Shown here piece after piece: positions 8,591 to 17,497 of a stretch of 64,000 nt of DNA (the first letter of the stretch is position 1; every line of letters starts with the position of its first letter). The DNA comes from Pseudocolwellia sp048296855 (GTDB taxonomy: Bacteria > Pseudomonadota > Gammaproteobacteria > Enterobacterales > Alteromonadaceae). The DNA is taken from the NCBI GenBank assembly GCA_048296855.1, contig CP182631.1; one strand, 5' to 3'. The position numbers and the translations under genes are program-made. Under the pieces are notes generated by a model that was not told the origin of the DNA, did no database searches, and was given only the letters and a program-made list of their open reading frames with translations.

Positions 8591-11500
8591 TCAATTCTCG
8601 TTAGTCAACTTAAGAATAGTATTTAGTAACGTATCGTACTCAACGGGTTTAGCCATATGTAAGTTCATGCCTGCGGCAAGAGAGCTTTCTCTATCTTCTT
8701 TTCGGGCGTGAGCTGTCATGGCTATAATAGGTAAATCAATAAACTGCTTTTGTTGCCTAATGAGTTTTGTTGCGGTTAAACCATCCATTACAGGCATTTG
8801 TATATCCATCAGAACAATATGAATAACGTTTTTCTCAAGTAAATCGAGAGCCACTTGACCATTTTCAGCAATTATAACTTCTGCTTTCATACTAATTAAA
8901 AGCTCTTTTGCAACGAGTTGGTTAACTAAGTTATCTTCAACCAATAAAACAACAAGGCCTTTTAAGTTTTCACTTTTTTGTAAAATAGTTGAAGGTTCTG
9001 TTTTATTTAAACGTGATATAGATTGCCCAATAGCACTCAACATATACCGATACAGAGGCTGTTCTTGTAAAATATATGGCACAGTAAGTTGCTCTAAAAT
9101 AGGTTCGTGTACACTTATGTTGTACCCTTTAGTTTGGCAAATACAAAGTAACTGAATATATTGTTGAGACTCACTTTTAAGAAGGTCGAGTAAATTAACT
9201 TCAGCTGCTAATAGCACAACGTTATCATTTTTAGCCAACGTTTTAATTTCGTCTAACTTTGATATTTCGAGGTATTTCCAGCCAACTGTTTCAATGGCTT
9301 CAAGTAATGTATCAGGTAAATTAATTCCTAAATTACACAGTGTTAACGGCTTAGTTATTGAATCATCGATCTTGTTGTTATTTAACTCAAAAGGTAATTC
9401 TATTGTAAACTCACACCCTTGGTTTAACTCACTTTCAAATGAAATATTACCATCAAGTAATTGTACAATTTGCTGACAAATAGATAAGCCTAAACCTGAG
9501 CCGCCATACTGTCTAGTCATCGAATCATCGGCTTGCTTAAATGCTTCAAACAAATGAGATTGTTTATCAAGTGCAATGCCAATACCTGTATCTTTTATTT
9601 TAAAACAGATAATCGCATTTTTTGAACTTTGATTAAGCACCTCTACCGATATACTGATTTTTCCTTCTTGAGTAAATTTAACCGAATTTTGTAATAGATT
9701 GGTTAATACCTGCACTAAACGCATTTCATCGGTATTAACAAATTGAGGAACATTAGGATGAACATCAACAAAAATATGTAATTGTTTTTTATTGATCTGC
9801 CCTAGGTTGAGCATTATCGCTTTGTTAATAATAGCATCTAGACTTGCTCTTTCTTTCACTAATGTCATTTCACCTGACTCTATTTTTGCAAGATCAAGTA
9901 GCTGGTCAACTAAATATAAAAGTGATTTAGATGCACCATAAGCGTTATCAATATGCTGACGTTGATTATTGGTTAAAATAGAACGACCTAATAAGGTGAT
10001 CATTCCTTGTATAGCGTTAATAGGCGTACGAATTTCATGACTCATATTGGCTAAGAATTGGCTTTTCGCTTTGTTAGCAAACTCAGCTTGGTTTTTGGTA
10101 TTTTCTAACGCAGCTTGAATAGCGTATTGCGTGGTTACGTCACGAATAACATCAATAGTGCCAACTTCTATCCCTGTATCGCTATGAATATTCGTACAGT
10201 AAATATCATAAGTACTATTTTTAGTGTGAACAACACGTTGTAGGCCTTCTTTTACATTTTTAGACGTACTTAATTTGGTTAGCTCGGCACCTAATTCATT
10301 ACGAATAATTTCATTCGCCTTAAAGCCTAAAACTTCGTCACGACTTTTTTCTATAAAATCACCAAACGTATCGTTAAAACCTACAATATTACCGTCTATA
10401 TCATTAAAAATAATATATTCAGGTATAGCATTCATTACCGATTTTAATAAAGCGTAATCACGTTTATGCTGAACAACCTTCTCTTGTAATTCTTGAGTTT
10501 TTTCATTAACTCGCGTATCTAATAACAAGTTTTGATCCGTTAAGCGCTGTAATAAGCTTCTGTTTTGCCCGAAAATATTTTCTACTACTTGAAACCAGCG
10601 TAACCAATCAGCTGTTGGTTTAATTTTACCCGGATCACCTTGTGCACAATATTCAATATGACTAATAAAACGTTTAGTTGGTTTAACAAATGTGCGATGT
10701 GTTATCCAATAAATCAAGGCAAAAAATATAACTAAACCCGCAAATAAAATAATGAAAACGACACAGTAATGCTTTAAAAGAGGTTCACGAAAATCTTGAT
10801 AAGACTGATATTTAATGACAGTCCAACCATTAATAGGCAACGTTTGTTTTTGTACAAGCCAATCGCCTATTTCTTGGTAAACCGTGAAAGAATTAACATC
10901 ATTCTGAGTTAATGACGACAAACTTGCAGGAACAACACTTTTCCATTTTTCTATATTGTTAACCGCCAGACCGCCTAGCTTATGATGAATTAACACATTA
11001 TTATTACGATCAAGTACTACAACCCCCTCCTTTTCTTTTGTTATAGGCGAAAATTGCTTTTGTAAACGAGCTAAGCTTATATCAACGTATAAGATCCCCG
11101 CCATATCAACTTTGTTAAAAATACCTATACCTAATGACGCATTTAGGCCCGAACCAGCAGAACCAACATAAGGCGCAGACCAAACAATTTCTTGTTTATC
11201 TAAACCGTTTTTTAATATTTTTTGCGTGTGCTCCCCCGCTAATAAAACATCACTATACTGCCAACTATTACGATTAATTGAGGGGTAAATACTTACAAAT
11301 CGCTTTTTAGATACGTAATAAAACCATACGGCTTCTTCGTTAGCTTGTTTAGTGGCGACAAAAGCGGGTGTTAACATGTTTGACATGGCTAACTCAGCTT
11401 TATGGGCTTTATCTAAAGAACTAATATCACCAATACCGGTAATATTATTTCTTACATAGTCTTTGTGGTCTATCACATCATAGTGTCGATGTTTAATGTA

Positions 11501-11803
11501 ATAATGTTCGCCGTCTTGAGTCAGCTTTGGCGTTTTGGTAACAAGATCATCAGGATATTTTAAGAAATAATTAGCAAATTTTTGAATACTCAACAAAGCT
11601 TCAGTATTAGCAACCAATGCATTATCAAGCTGTTTAACTTGCTGAGTTAAATCTTTAATTTCAATTTTTTTATGCTCAGATAAGTCTGAAAAATATCGAT
11701 AGGTAATAAAGGAAAAAATAGATAAGGTAATAAGTGAAAAAACAACAATTATAGTTATATTGTATTGACTAAAAACTTTATTCCCCCCCCTCACTTGAAA
11801 CAC
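8591..11803 (-). CDS. hybrid sensor histidine kinase (Cache-HAMP-PAS-HisKA-HATPase-REC)
   Basis: A 1070-aa membrane kinase. It has a TM helix near residues 12-35, a periplasmic region to about 340 that looks like a double Cache ligand-binding domain (FYYVSKKRFVSIYPSIN, LVQKQTLPINGWTVIKY), a second TM near 345-366, a HAMP-like linker and coiled coil, and a PAS domain (about 455-570). The kinase core has the phospho-acceptor His589 in FLANMSHEIRTPINAI, an ATPase domain with FKIKDTGIGI and YGGSGLGLSICQQI, and a C-terminal receiver with Asp1000 in VLMDIQMPVMDG. There is no HPt domain and no response regulator beside it, so it is an orphan that must signal through a distant HPt. The signal is unknown; Cache domains usually bind amino or organic acids. 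It resembles ArcB/BarA-type hybrids in its core only. Confidence 0.9.
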   Translation of the reverse strand: MFQVRGGNKVFSQYNITIIVVFSLITLSIFSFITYRYFSDLSEHKKIEIKDLTQQVKQLDNALVANTEALLSIQKFANYFLKYPDDLVTKTPKLTQDGEHYYIKHRHYDVIDHKDYVRNNITGIGDISSLDKAHKAELAMSNMLTPAFVATKQANEEAVWFYYVSKKRFVSIYPSINRNSWQYSDVLLAGEHTQKILKNGLDKQEIVWSAPYVGSAGSGLNASLGIGIFNKVDMAGILYVDISLARLQKQFSPITKEKEGVVVLDRNNNVLIHHKLGGLAVNNIEKWKSVVPASLSSLTQNDVNSFTVYQEIGDWLVQKQTLPINGWTVIKYQSYQDFREPLLKHYCVVFIILFAGLVIFFALIYWITHRTFVKPTKRFISHIEYCAQGDPGKIKPTADWLRWFQVVENIFGQNRSLLQRLTDQNLLLDTRVNEKTQELQEKVVQHKRDYALLKSVMNAIPEYIIFNDIDGNIVGFNDTFGDFIEKSRDEVLGFKANEIIRNELGAELTKLSTSKNVKEGLQRVVHTKNSTYDIYCTNIHSDTGIEVGTIDVIRDVTTQYAIQAALENTKNQAEFANKAKSQFLANMSHEIRTPINAIQGMITLLGRSILTNNQRQHIDNAYGASKSLLYLVDQLLDLAKIESGEMTLVKERASLDAIINKAIMLNLGQINKKQLHIFVDVHPNVPQFVNTDEMRLVQVLTNLLQNSVKFTQEGKISISVEVLNQSSKNAIICFKIKDTGIGIALDKQSHLFEAFKQADDSMTRQYGGSGLGLSICQQIVQLLDGNISFESELNQGCEFTIELPFELNNNKIDDSITKPLTLCNLGINLPDTLLEAIETVGWKYLEISKLDEIKTLAKNDNVVLLAAEVNLLDLLKSESQQYIQLLCICQTKGYNISVHEPILEQLTVPYILQEQPLYRYMLSAIGQSISRLNKTEPSTILQKSENLKGLVVLLVEDNLVNQLVAKELLISMKAEVIIAENGQVALDLLEKNVIHIVLMDIQMPVMDGLTATKLIRQQKQFIDLPIIAMTAHARKEDRESSLAAGMNLHMAKPVEYDTLLNTILKLTNEN

Positions 11804-11858
11804 TAATTAAGCCCACCTGAACATTATGAAAATTATAGTTTATATCAAGCAATATTAT

Positions 11859-11910
11859 ATACCCATACCACTTCAAGAAGCGAGTTTCAGGTCGTTTGAG
11901 AAAGTCACAA
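11859..11910. repeat. degenerate half of the ATACC palindromic repeat
   Basis: ATACCCATACCACTTCAAGA followed by a TTTCAG core resembles the left half of the palindromes at 27619 and 49389, but the right arm has decayed. The rest of the 499-bp gap 11804-12302 is AT-rich and holds the amt control region near its right end. Confidence 0.4.
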
Positions 11911-12106
11911 TAAACGAACAATTTTTATGGTTGTACTATTAAAAATAAATGTAACTATGTATATGTTTTACTTATCACGATAACAGCATGATTTAATAGA
12001 GATAATATCTAAAACATTAATTTGTTAACTATCGAATAATCAATAAAAAGCACCTACACACATAATGACACAAGCCTAGCAAATTGCACCAACAAAACAA
12101 TATAGC

Positions 12107-12153
12107 GCACCAAAATAAAGCATAATAAACAACAACAAGCACACCTGTGGTGC
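12107..12153 (+). promoter_or_regulatory. NtrC-type enhancer sites upstream of amt
   Basis: GCACACCTGTGGTGC at 12139-12153 fits the NtrC consensus GCAC-N5-TGGTGC exactly. A weaker copy, GCACCAAAATAAAGC, starts at 12107, exactly 32 bp upstream, which is the three-turn spacing of the paired NtrC sites at enteric glnA. They lie about 65-110 bp upstream of the sigma-54 element at 12217, the normal enhancer range. The strong site is clear; the second is tentative. Confidence 0.7.
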
Positions 12154-12216
12154 ACACAGAAGCACATAACAGGGAATAAAAAACATAACAATTTGTTTTA
12201 AAACAACAAATAAAAA

Positions 12217-12232
12217 TGGCCTATTTTGTGCA
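12217..12232 (+). promoter_or_regulatory. sigma-54 (-24/-12) promoter of amt
   Basis: TGGCCTATTTTGTGCA has the GG and GC dinucleotides (12218-12219 and 12230-12231) separated by exactly 10 nt, the invariant RpoN spacing. The predicted start is near 12243, leaving a leader of about 60 nt before the amt ATG at 12303. Together with the upstream NtrC-type site this predicts nitrogen-limitation control. Confidence 0.75.
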
Positions 12233-12302
12233 GACACCCCACTCGACTTAAATAAAAAATTCAAAATTTCTAATAATGATAAAGTTGTAGGAACAAAACA
12301 CT

Positions 12303-13592
12303 ATGCGTCAATTACTTACTTTAATTTTTCTATGTTTACCTTCATTAGCATTTGCGAGTGAAGGTGAATTAAATGGAGCAAATACAGCGTGGATTTTAAC
12401 ATCTACGGCACTTGTTTTATTAATGACCTTACCTGGTCTTGCCTTATTTTACGGTGGTTTGGTTCGTAAAAAGAATGTTTTATCTATTTTAATGCAATGT
12501 TTTGCCATAGGTTCATTATCTTCAATTTTATGGCTTTTAGTGGGTTACAGTCTTGCCTTTAGTGAAGGTAATGGCTTTATTGGCGATTTTAGTAAAGTGT
12601 TTATGATGGGCATAACAAAAGAAAGCTTATCAGGTGATATTCCTGAAAGCTTATTCATGTTATTTCAAATGACATTTGCCGTTATAACACCAGCCCTTAT
12701 TATTGGTGGCTTTGCTGAACGCATGAAGTTTTCTGCTGTATTAATTTTTAGTGGTTTATGGTTATTAGCTGTTTATGCACCCGTTACTCATTGGGTATGG
12801 GGCGGCGGCTGGTTAAGTAAAATGGGCGTATTCGATTTTGCTGGTGGTATTGTTGTTCATATTACTGCGGGTACAGCAGCATTAGTTGCGGCACTTGTTT
12901 TAGGCCCTCGCAGAGGTTTTGGTACCACGCCATTATTACCACATAACTTAACCATGACAGTAACAGGCGCAGGTATGTTATGGGTTGGTTGGTTTGGTTT
13001 TAACGGTGGTAGTGCTTTAGCGGCTAACGGTGACGCTTCAATGGCTATGTTAGTTACTCATATTTCTGCAGCCGCAGGTACATTGACTTGGGCATTTATT
13101 GAATGGAAAAAGTTTGGTAAAGCAAGTGTTATCGGTGCTGTTACAGGTATGGTAGCAGGTTTAGGTACCATTACTCCTGCATCAGGTTTTGTTGGGCCTG
13201 GCGGGGCATTAATTATCGGTATTTCCGCGGGTTTTGTTTGTTACTATTCTACTGTATATATTAAACAAAAATTAAAAATTGATGACTCGTTAGATGTTTT
13301 TCCTGTGCATGGTGTTGGCGGCATTTTAGGGACATTTTTAGCCGGTGTTTTATCAGCAACAAGCTTAGGCGTATTTAGTGGTTTTGGGTTTGCTGAAGGT
13401 ATAACAACCATGAGCGAGCAAGTTTTTGTTCAGTTAACCGGTATTGTTTCAACCCTTGCTTATACTGCTATCGTTACATACGTTTTACTTAAAATTGTTG
13501 GTTTAATGACAGGCGGTTTACGTATTGATGAAGAAGGCGAAGAAAGCGGTTTAGACTTAGTAGATCATGACGAGTCTGGTTATAACCTATAA
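12303..13592 (+). CDS. amt: ammonium transporter Amt
   Basis: A 429-aa Amt/MEP/Rh-family ammonium channel in the inner membrane. It starts with a cleavable signal peptide (MRQLLTLIFLCLPSLAFAS), a feature shared with E. coli AmtB, and then has about 11 hydrophobic helices. Diagnostic stretches are LPGLALFYGGLVRKKN, GGFAERMKFSA, YAPVTHWVWGGGWL, GGIVVHITAGTAAL and VFPVHGVGGILGT; the last two carry the twin pore histidines. It conducts ammonium or ammonia for assimilation. A well-placed RpoN promoter and an NtrC-like enhancer lie upstream. Unusually, no glnK (PII) gene is adjacent, although glnK-amtB is the common bacterial pair. The gene ends before a strong terminator. Confidence 0.95.
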   Translation: MRQLLTLIFLCLPSLAFASEGELNGANTAWILTSTALVLLMTLPGLALFYGGLVRKKNVLSILMQCFAIGSLSSILWLLVGYSLAFSEGNGFIGDFSKVFMMGITKESLSGDIPESLFMLFQMTFAVITPALIIGGFAERMKFSAVLIFSGLWLLAVYAPVTHWVWGGGWLSKMGVFDFAGGIVVHITAGTAALVAALVLGPRRGFGTTPLLPHNLTMTVTGAGMLWVGWFGFNGGSALAANGDASMAMLVTHISAAAGTLTWAFIEWKKFGKASVIGAVTGMVAGLGTITPASGFVGPGGALIIGISAGFVCYYSTVYIKQKLKIDDSLDVFPVHGVGGILGTFLAGVLSATSLGVFSGFGFAEGITTMSEQVFVQLTGIVSTLAYTAIVTYVLLKIVGLMTGGLRIDEEGEESGLDLVDHDESGYNL

Positions 13593-13647
13593 ATTTTAAT
13601 ATTTATCGTACACCCTAAAATAACAAGATGGAAAACGCCATCACTTG

Positions 13648-13690
13648 CGGCTTTGAATTTTATAATAATTAAATTCAAAGCCGTTTTTAT
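13648..13690 (+). terminator. rho-independent terminator of amt
   Basis: A 13-bp perfect stem, arms 13648-13660 and 13671-13683, with a 10-nt loop and a T-run, lies 56 bp after the amt stop. It overlaps an in-frame upstream extension of the next coding sequence, which supports starting that gene at 13758. Confidence 0.85.
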
Positions 13691-13757
13691 TTCATTTATT
13701 TATAAAAAAGAACTATCATATTTAAATTTTAATAATTTGAATATAATAGGTGCTTAC

Positions 13758-16700
13758 ATGAAGTTTCAAGGTCGGCTGTTAACTGGCAGTATGCTATTAA
13801 TTGCGCTTACTACCGCAGGTTGTGTTACGGCAGTAAAAAATCAACAAACAACGGCAGCTGTCCCCTCTGCTACTAGTGCTTACCATAGTAATGTTGGCGT
13901 GGTAAAAGATTGGGAAAACCCTGCGATTGTGTCAATTAATCGCCTACCTACCCGTGCCAACCCTTATTCTTATACTAATACCGCCGACGCGTTAACAATA
14001 AACCGTGACAAGGCTTTGATGTTAAGCCTAAATGGTCAGTGGAAATATCGTTATCAACCAGACGATGAAATGATTGATCATAACTTTATTGCCGCCGATT
14101 TTAACGCTGCAAGCTGGTCAACTATTCCAGTGCCATCAAGCATTGAACTTTTTGGTTTGGGTATTCCTTATTACACGAATACTCAATTACCTTTTTATTC
14201 TAGTCATGACACGCCGTTACCTGATACTTCACCGTTAATTACCAACGCAAATCCAGTAACTGCTTATATTCGTGAGTTTGAATTGCCTGAGAACTTTACC
14301 GGCAACGATATTATTTTACATTTTGGTGGTGTTTCTTCGGCTTTTTATGTGTGGATAAATGGCACTAAAGTAGGTTATAGCCAAGGCAGCCGTTTACCGG
14401 CAGAGTTTGATATAACGCCATTTTTGAAAGCAGGTAAAAACAAATTGGCTTTACAAGTCATGCGTTGGAGCGACGGCAGTTATCTTGAAGGCCAAGATAT
14501 GTGGAAACTCAGTGGGATTCATCGCGAAGTTTTATTATTGGCGAGACCCAAAGTAGCTATTCGTGATTATTTTGCCAAACCTAAATTAGCCGCCGATTAT
14601 CAAAGTGCAAGCTTACAAATTAGACCGTTTTTAACTATGTCTAATAACTCAGCTTTAAAAGGTTGGAGTTTAGAAGCGCAGTTGTTCGATCAAAATAATC
14701 AACAAGTAACAGCCCAAACCATTGCCGCTGATCAAGTAATGGAAGGTTACCCGCAACGTGAAGTTATTCAATTTGATTTACTTAACCTAAAAGTAAAACA
14801 ACCTAAGTTGTGGTCAGCAGAAGCGCCCAATTTATATAAATTAGTACTGCAATTAAAAGACGATAAAGGCCAAGTGATTGAAGCTAAAAGTAACCAAGTG
14901 GGTTTTCGTGATGTACGTATAGACAAAGCTTCTGGCAAGTTATTAGTAAATGGTCAAAGCATAAAAATTATGGGCGTAAACCGCCATGACCATAACGCAC
15001 TTCGTGGTAAAGCATTAAAACGTGAAGATATTTTGCACGACGTATTGTTAATGAAACAATTTAATATTAACGCTATTCGTACTTCACATTACCCTAATGA
15101 TCCTTATTTGTTAGAACTAGCCGACCAATACGGCTTATACATAATGGATGAAGCGAATGTTGAAAGTCACTTTTTTGGTGGCCAAATGTCTAACCAGCCA
15201 CAATGGTTAGCAGCTATTATGGACCGTGTTGTACGTATGGTTGAACGTGATAAAAACCATGCTTCTATTATTTCATGGTCGTTGGGTAATGAATCAGGTA
15301 TGGGGCCAGCGCATGCTGCTGCCGCAGGTTGGATCCACGATTATGACAGCAGTCGTTTTGTTCATTATGAAGGTGCACAAGGTCAGCCTGAACACCCAGA
15401 TTTTATTCAACCGCCACGTGGCTGGTATTGGGTGCCAGAAAAACTTGATAATCTTGGTCGTTTAACACCTATGGCTAACCCAACAGATCCAACGTATGTT
15501 GATGTGATCAGTCGTATGTACCCAAGTGTTGAGCATTTACGAGGTTTAGCCGACAGCCCTTATATTAAACGTCCTATTTTAATGTGTGAATACGACCATG
15601 CTATGGGTAACTCGTTAGGTAATATGGACGAGTTTTGGGATTTAATTTGGGCTCGTGATAACTTAATTGGTGGTTACATTTGGGATTGGATGGATCAAGG
15701 TTTAGAACATAAAACCGCTGACGGCGTTAAGTTTTTAGCTTACGGTGGCGACTTTGGTGACACCCCTAATTCAAAAGCGTTTAACCAAAATGGTATTATT
15801 GATTCATACGGTAATGCGACGCCAGAATTATGGCAAGCCAAGTATATTTTCCAACCAGTAAAAATTAGCGCGGTAAATATTGCGGCAGGTAAAATTAAAA
15901 TCACCAGTCGTTTATTCCATACCAATGTTAATCAATACCAGCTTAAGTACGAATTGTTAGAAGACGGCAAGGTTATTCATGCTGGCGAATTAGCAACACC
16001 GTCAATTGCTCCTCGCGCGAGTAAAACCTTAATGCTACCGTTAATTAAACGTGGTTATTTACCGCATAAGCAATATTGGCTAAATGTTACCTTACATAGC
16101 AAAACAGACAAGCCTTGGGCCAAAGCAGGTTTTGAAGTGGCCAAAGAACAGTTTTTGTTAAAAGACAAACAAATTCCAGTAACGGCGAAAGCGTTTAATT
16201 ATTTACCGCAGCAAGCGTTAAACCTTGATAACAATGCCGCGCAAATTAACATTAGCAATAGCCATGTTAAATGGATAATTAATAAAAATACTGGTTTGTT
16301 AGAACAGTTTACTTACCAAAATAATCCTATTTTGACGACGCCTTTAGCACTGAACTTTTGGCGTCCACAAACCGATAACGACAAAGGCGGTTGGAGAACA
16401 GCAACGAATGGCATGCAAATATGGCGCGACTTACCGGCTAATTTTACAGTAAAAGCGGTAAACGTTGTGAGTAACAGCGCGGAAAAAATCGTATTAGAAA
16501 GCCAATTGGCGTTCCAAGATAAAGTACAAGTAGTACAAACGTTAGCGTTTTATGCCAATGCCACGGTAAAAGTATCGTTTAACATTATTGCCGACTCAAC
16601 TATGCCTGAAATGTTACGCATTGGTAGCCAAGTTGGTATTAACAAAGATTACCAGCAAGTTAACTATCTTGGTCGCGGGCCATTTGAAAACTATCGTGAC

Positions 16701-17084
16701 CGTAATTCAGGTGCAAAAGTAGGCCACTACCAAGCAACGGTTGACTCATTACATACTAGCTACATGGTGCCACAAGAAAATGGCAACCATACCGATGTTA
16801 GCTGGTGGCAATTAACCAATAAGCAAGGTAATGGCGTAAAAGTGATTGGCGAGCAGGCATTAAGCATGTCGGTATGGGCGTGGGATCAGCAGCAACTTGA
16901 TCAAGCGTTACATACTTATGATTTACCTGCTTCTACCCAGAACACCCTAAATATTGATTTAATACAAGCAGGTGTTGGTGGCACCGATTCATGGTCAAGC
17001 TTAGCAGCGCCACTTGATGCTTATCGTGTAAAAGCGGGTAACTACCAATATGGTTATTGGTTAGTACCCGTTACAGCTAAATAA
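13758..17084 (+). CDS. lipoprotein beta-galactosidase, glycoside hydrolase family 2 (LacZ-type)
   Basis: A 1108-aa GH2 enzyme, longer than E. coli LacZ (1024 aa). I start it at the ATG at 13758, which gives a lipoprotein signal ending in LTTAGC; a longer frame from 13653 would run through the amt terminator and is rejected. The order is an N-terminal sugar-binding jelly-roll (WSTIPVPSSIELFGLG), immunoglobulin-like domains, the TIM barrel (IMGVNRHDHN, IRTSHYPNDP, MDEANVESH) and the C-terminal beta-galactosidase small chain (FWRPQTDNDKGG). The acid/base is Glu512 in SWSLGNESGMG and the nucleophile Glu611 in LMCEYDHAMGNS. The lipid anchor without Asp at +2 suggests outer-membrane location. It would act on beta-galactosides, plausibly oligosaccharides from algal galactans. 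It has no lacY or lacI neighbour. Confidence 0.9.
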   Translation: MKFQGRLLTGSMLLIALTTAGCVTAVKNQQTTAAVPSATSAYHSNVGVVKDWENPAIVSINRLPTRANPYSYTNTADALTINRDKALMLSLNGQWKYRYQPDDEMIDHNFIAADFNAASWSTIPVPSSIELFGLGIPYYTNTQLPFYSSHDTPLPDTSPLITNANPVTAYIREFELPENFTGNDIILHFGGVSSAFYVWINGTKVGYSQGSRLPAEFDITPFLKAGKNKLALQVMRWSDGSYLEGQDMWKLSGIHREVLLLARPKVAIRDYFAKPKLAADYQSASLQIRPFLTMSNNSALKGWSLEAQLFDQNNQQVTAQTIAADQVMEGYPQREVIQFDLLNLKVKQPKLWSAEAPNLYKLVLQLKDDKGQVIEAKSNQVGFRDVRIDKASGKLLVNGQSIKIMGVNRHDHNALRGKALKREDILHDVLLMKQFNINAIRTSHYPNDPYLLELADQYGLYIMDEANVESHFFGGQMSNQPQWLAAIMDRVVRMVERDKNHASIISWSLGNESGMGPAHAAAAGWIHDYDSSRFVHYEGAQGQPEHPDFIQPPRGWYWVPEKLDNLGRLTPMANPTDPTYVDVISRMYPSVEHLRGLADSPYIKRPILMCEYDHAMGNSLGNMDEFWDLIWARDNLIGGYIWDWMDQGLEHKTADGVKFLAYGGDFGDTPNSKAFNQNGIIDSYGNATPELWQAKYIFQPVKISAVNIAAGKIKITSRLFHTNVNQYQLKYELLEDGKVIHAGELATPSIAPRASKTLMLPLIKRGYLPHKQYWLNVTLHSKTDKPWAKAGFEVAKEQFLLKDKQIPVTAKAFNYLPQQALNLDNNAAQINISNSHVKWIINKNTGLLEQFTYQNNPILTTPLALNFWRPQTDNDKGGWRTATNGMQIWRDLPANFTVKAVNVVSNSAEKIVLESQLAFQDKVQVVQTLAFYANATVKVSFNIIADSTMPEMLRIGSQVGINKDYQQVNYLGRGPFENYRDRNSGAKVGHYQATVDSLHTSYMVPQENGNHTDVSWWQLTNKQGNGVKVIGEQALSMSVWAWDQQQLDQALHTYDLPASTQNTLNIDLIQAGVGGTDSWSSLAAPLDAYRVKAGNYQYGYWLVPVTAK

Positions 17085-17100
17085 AAAATTCGTTTAGTTG

Positions 17101-17178
17101 TAATACCAAACGCATTAATGAATTGACCTATTTTATACGAAGAATAAATGGTCAATTTATGATTCAAATCGGTATAAA
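17101..17178. repeat. imperfect ATACC-type palindrome
   Basis: An imperfect inverted repeat running from TAATACC to GGTATAA, with inner perfect arms AATTGACC (17121-17128) and GGTCAATT (17150-17157). It is of the REP-like kind common in intergenic DNA of marine Alteromonadales and lies just after the beta-galactosidase gene. Confidence 0.55.
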
Positions 17179-17190
17179 TTATCTCTATTA

Positions 17191-17225
17191 AAAAAGGCAT
17201 AGCGTTTTAGCGCTATGCCTTTTTA
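17191..17225. terminator. bidirectional rho-independent terminator
   Basis: AAAAAGGCATAGCG / CGCTATGCCTTTTT with a short TTTTAG loop. Runs of A and T on both sides let it work in both directions, between the beta-galactosidase and the convergent phytase-like gene. Confidence 0.85.
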
Positions 17226-17268
17226 TTTAGCCTTGCTGTACAAAATTTACATAGTTTTTAGACTATTT

Positions 17269-17497
17269 AACATCAACTCGGGTTAATGAATGTTAGATAA
17301 TGAATTAAAATTATTATTTATCAAAACCTTAACCTGTACCGTTGTTTTCCTAAGTTATATTAGTCTCTCAACATTGATATTTTTGTGTATAACAAGGCGA
17401 ATTTTTCTATCTAATAGCTAGCTATTAGTAATAAATTCAACGAAGTTAGGCATAAAAATAGCTTGTTGAGTAACTTTGCTTATCCCGAGCTGAGGTT
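17269..17497 (+). mobile_element. MITE-like 229-bp element, copy 1
   Basis: A 229-bp non-coding element, 227/229 identical to 34202-34430 by direct comparison. Ends are inverted repeats: left AACATCAACTCGGGTTA, right (reverse complement) AACCTCAGCTCGGGATA. ATTT flanks both ends, as a 4-bp target duplication would. An 18-bp perfect palindrome sits inside at 17411-17428. There is no ORF, so transposition would need a transposase in trans. The right end overlaps the stop codon of the phytase-like gene. The differences from copy 2 are at element positions 4 (A/C) and about 140 (C/T). I cannot name a family. Confidence 0.8.

Noticed and set aside
12076..12264. 62-codon minus-strand frame upstream of amt
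   Set aside because: It overlaps the NtrC-type and sigma-54 sites of amt, has no ribosome site and no recognisable composition.
13653..13757. N-terminal extension of the beta-galactosidase
   Set aside because: The extension runs through the amt terminator stem and would bury the lipoprotein signal peptide.
15226..15465. 79-codon frame inside the beta-galactosidase
   Set aside because: Out-of-frame shadow of a strongly conserved catalytic region.
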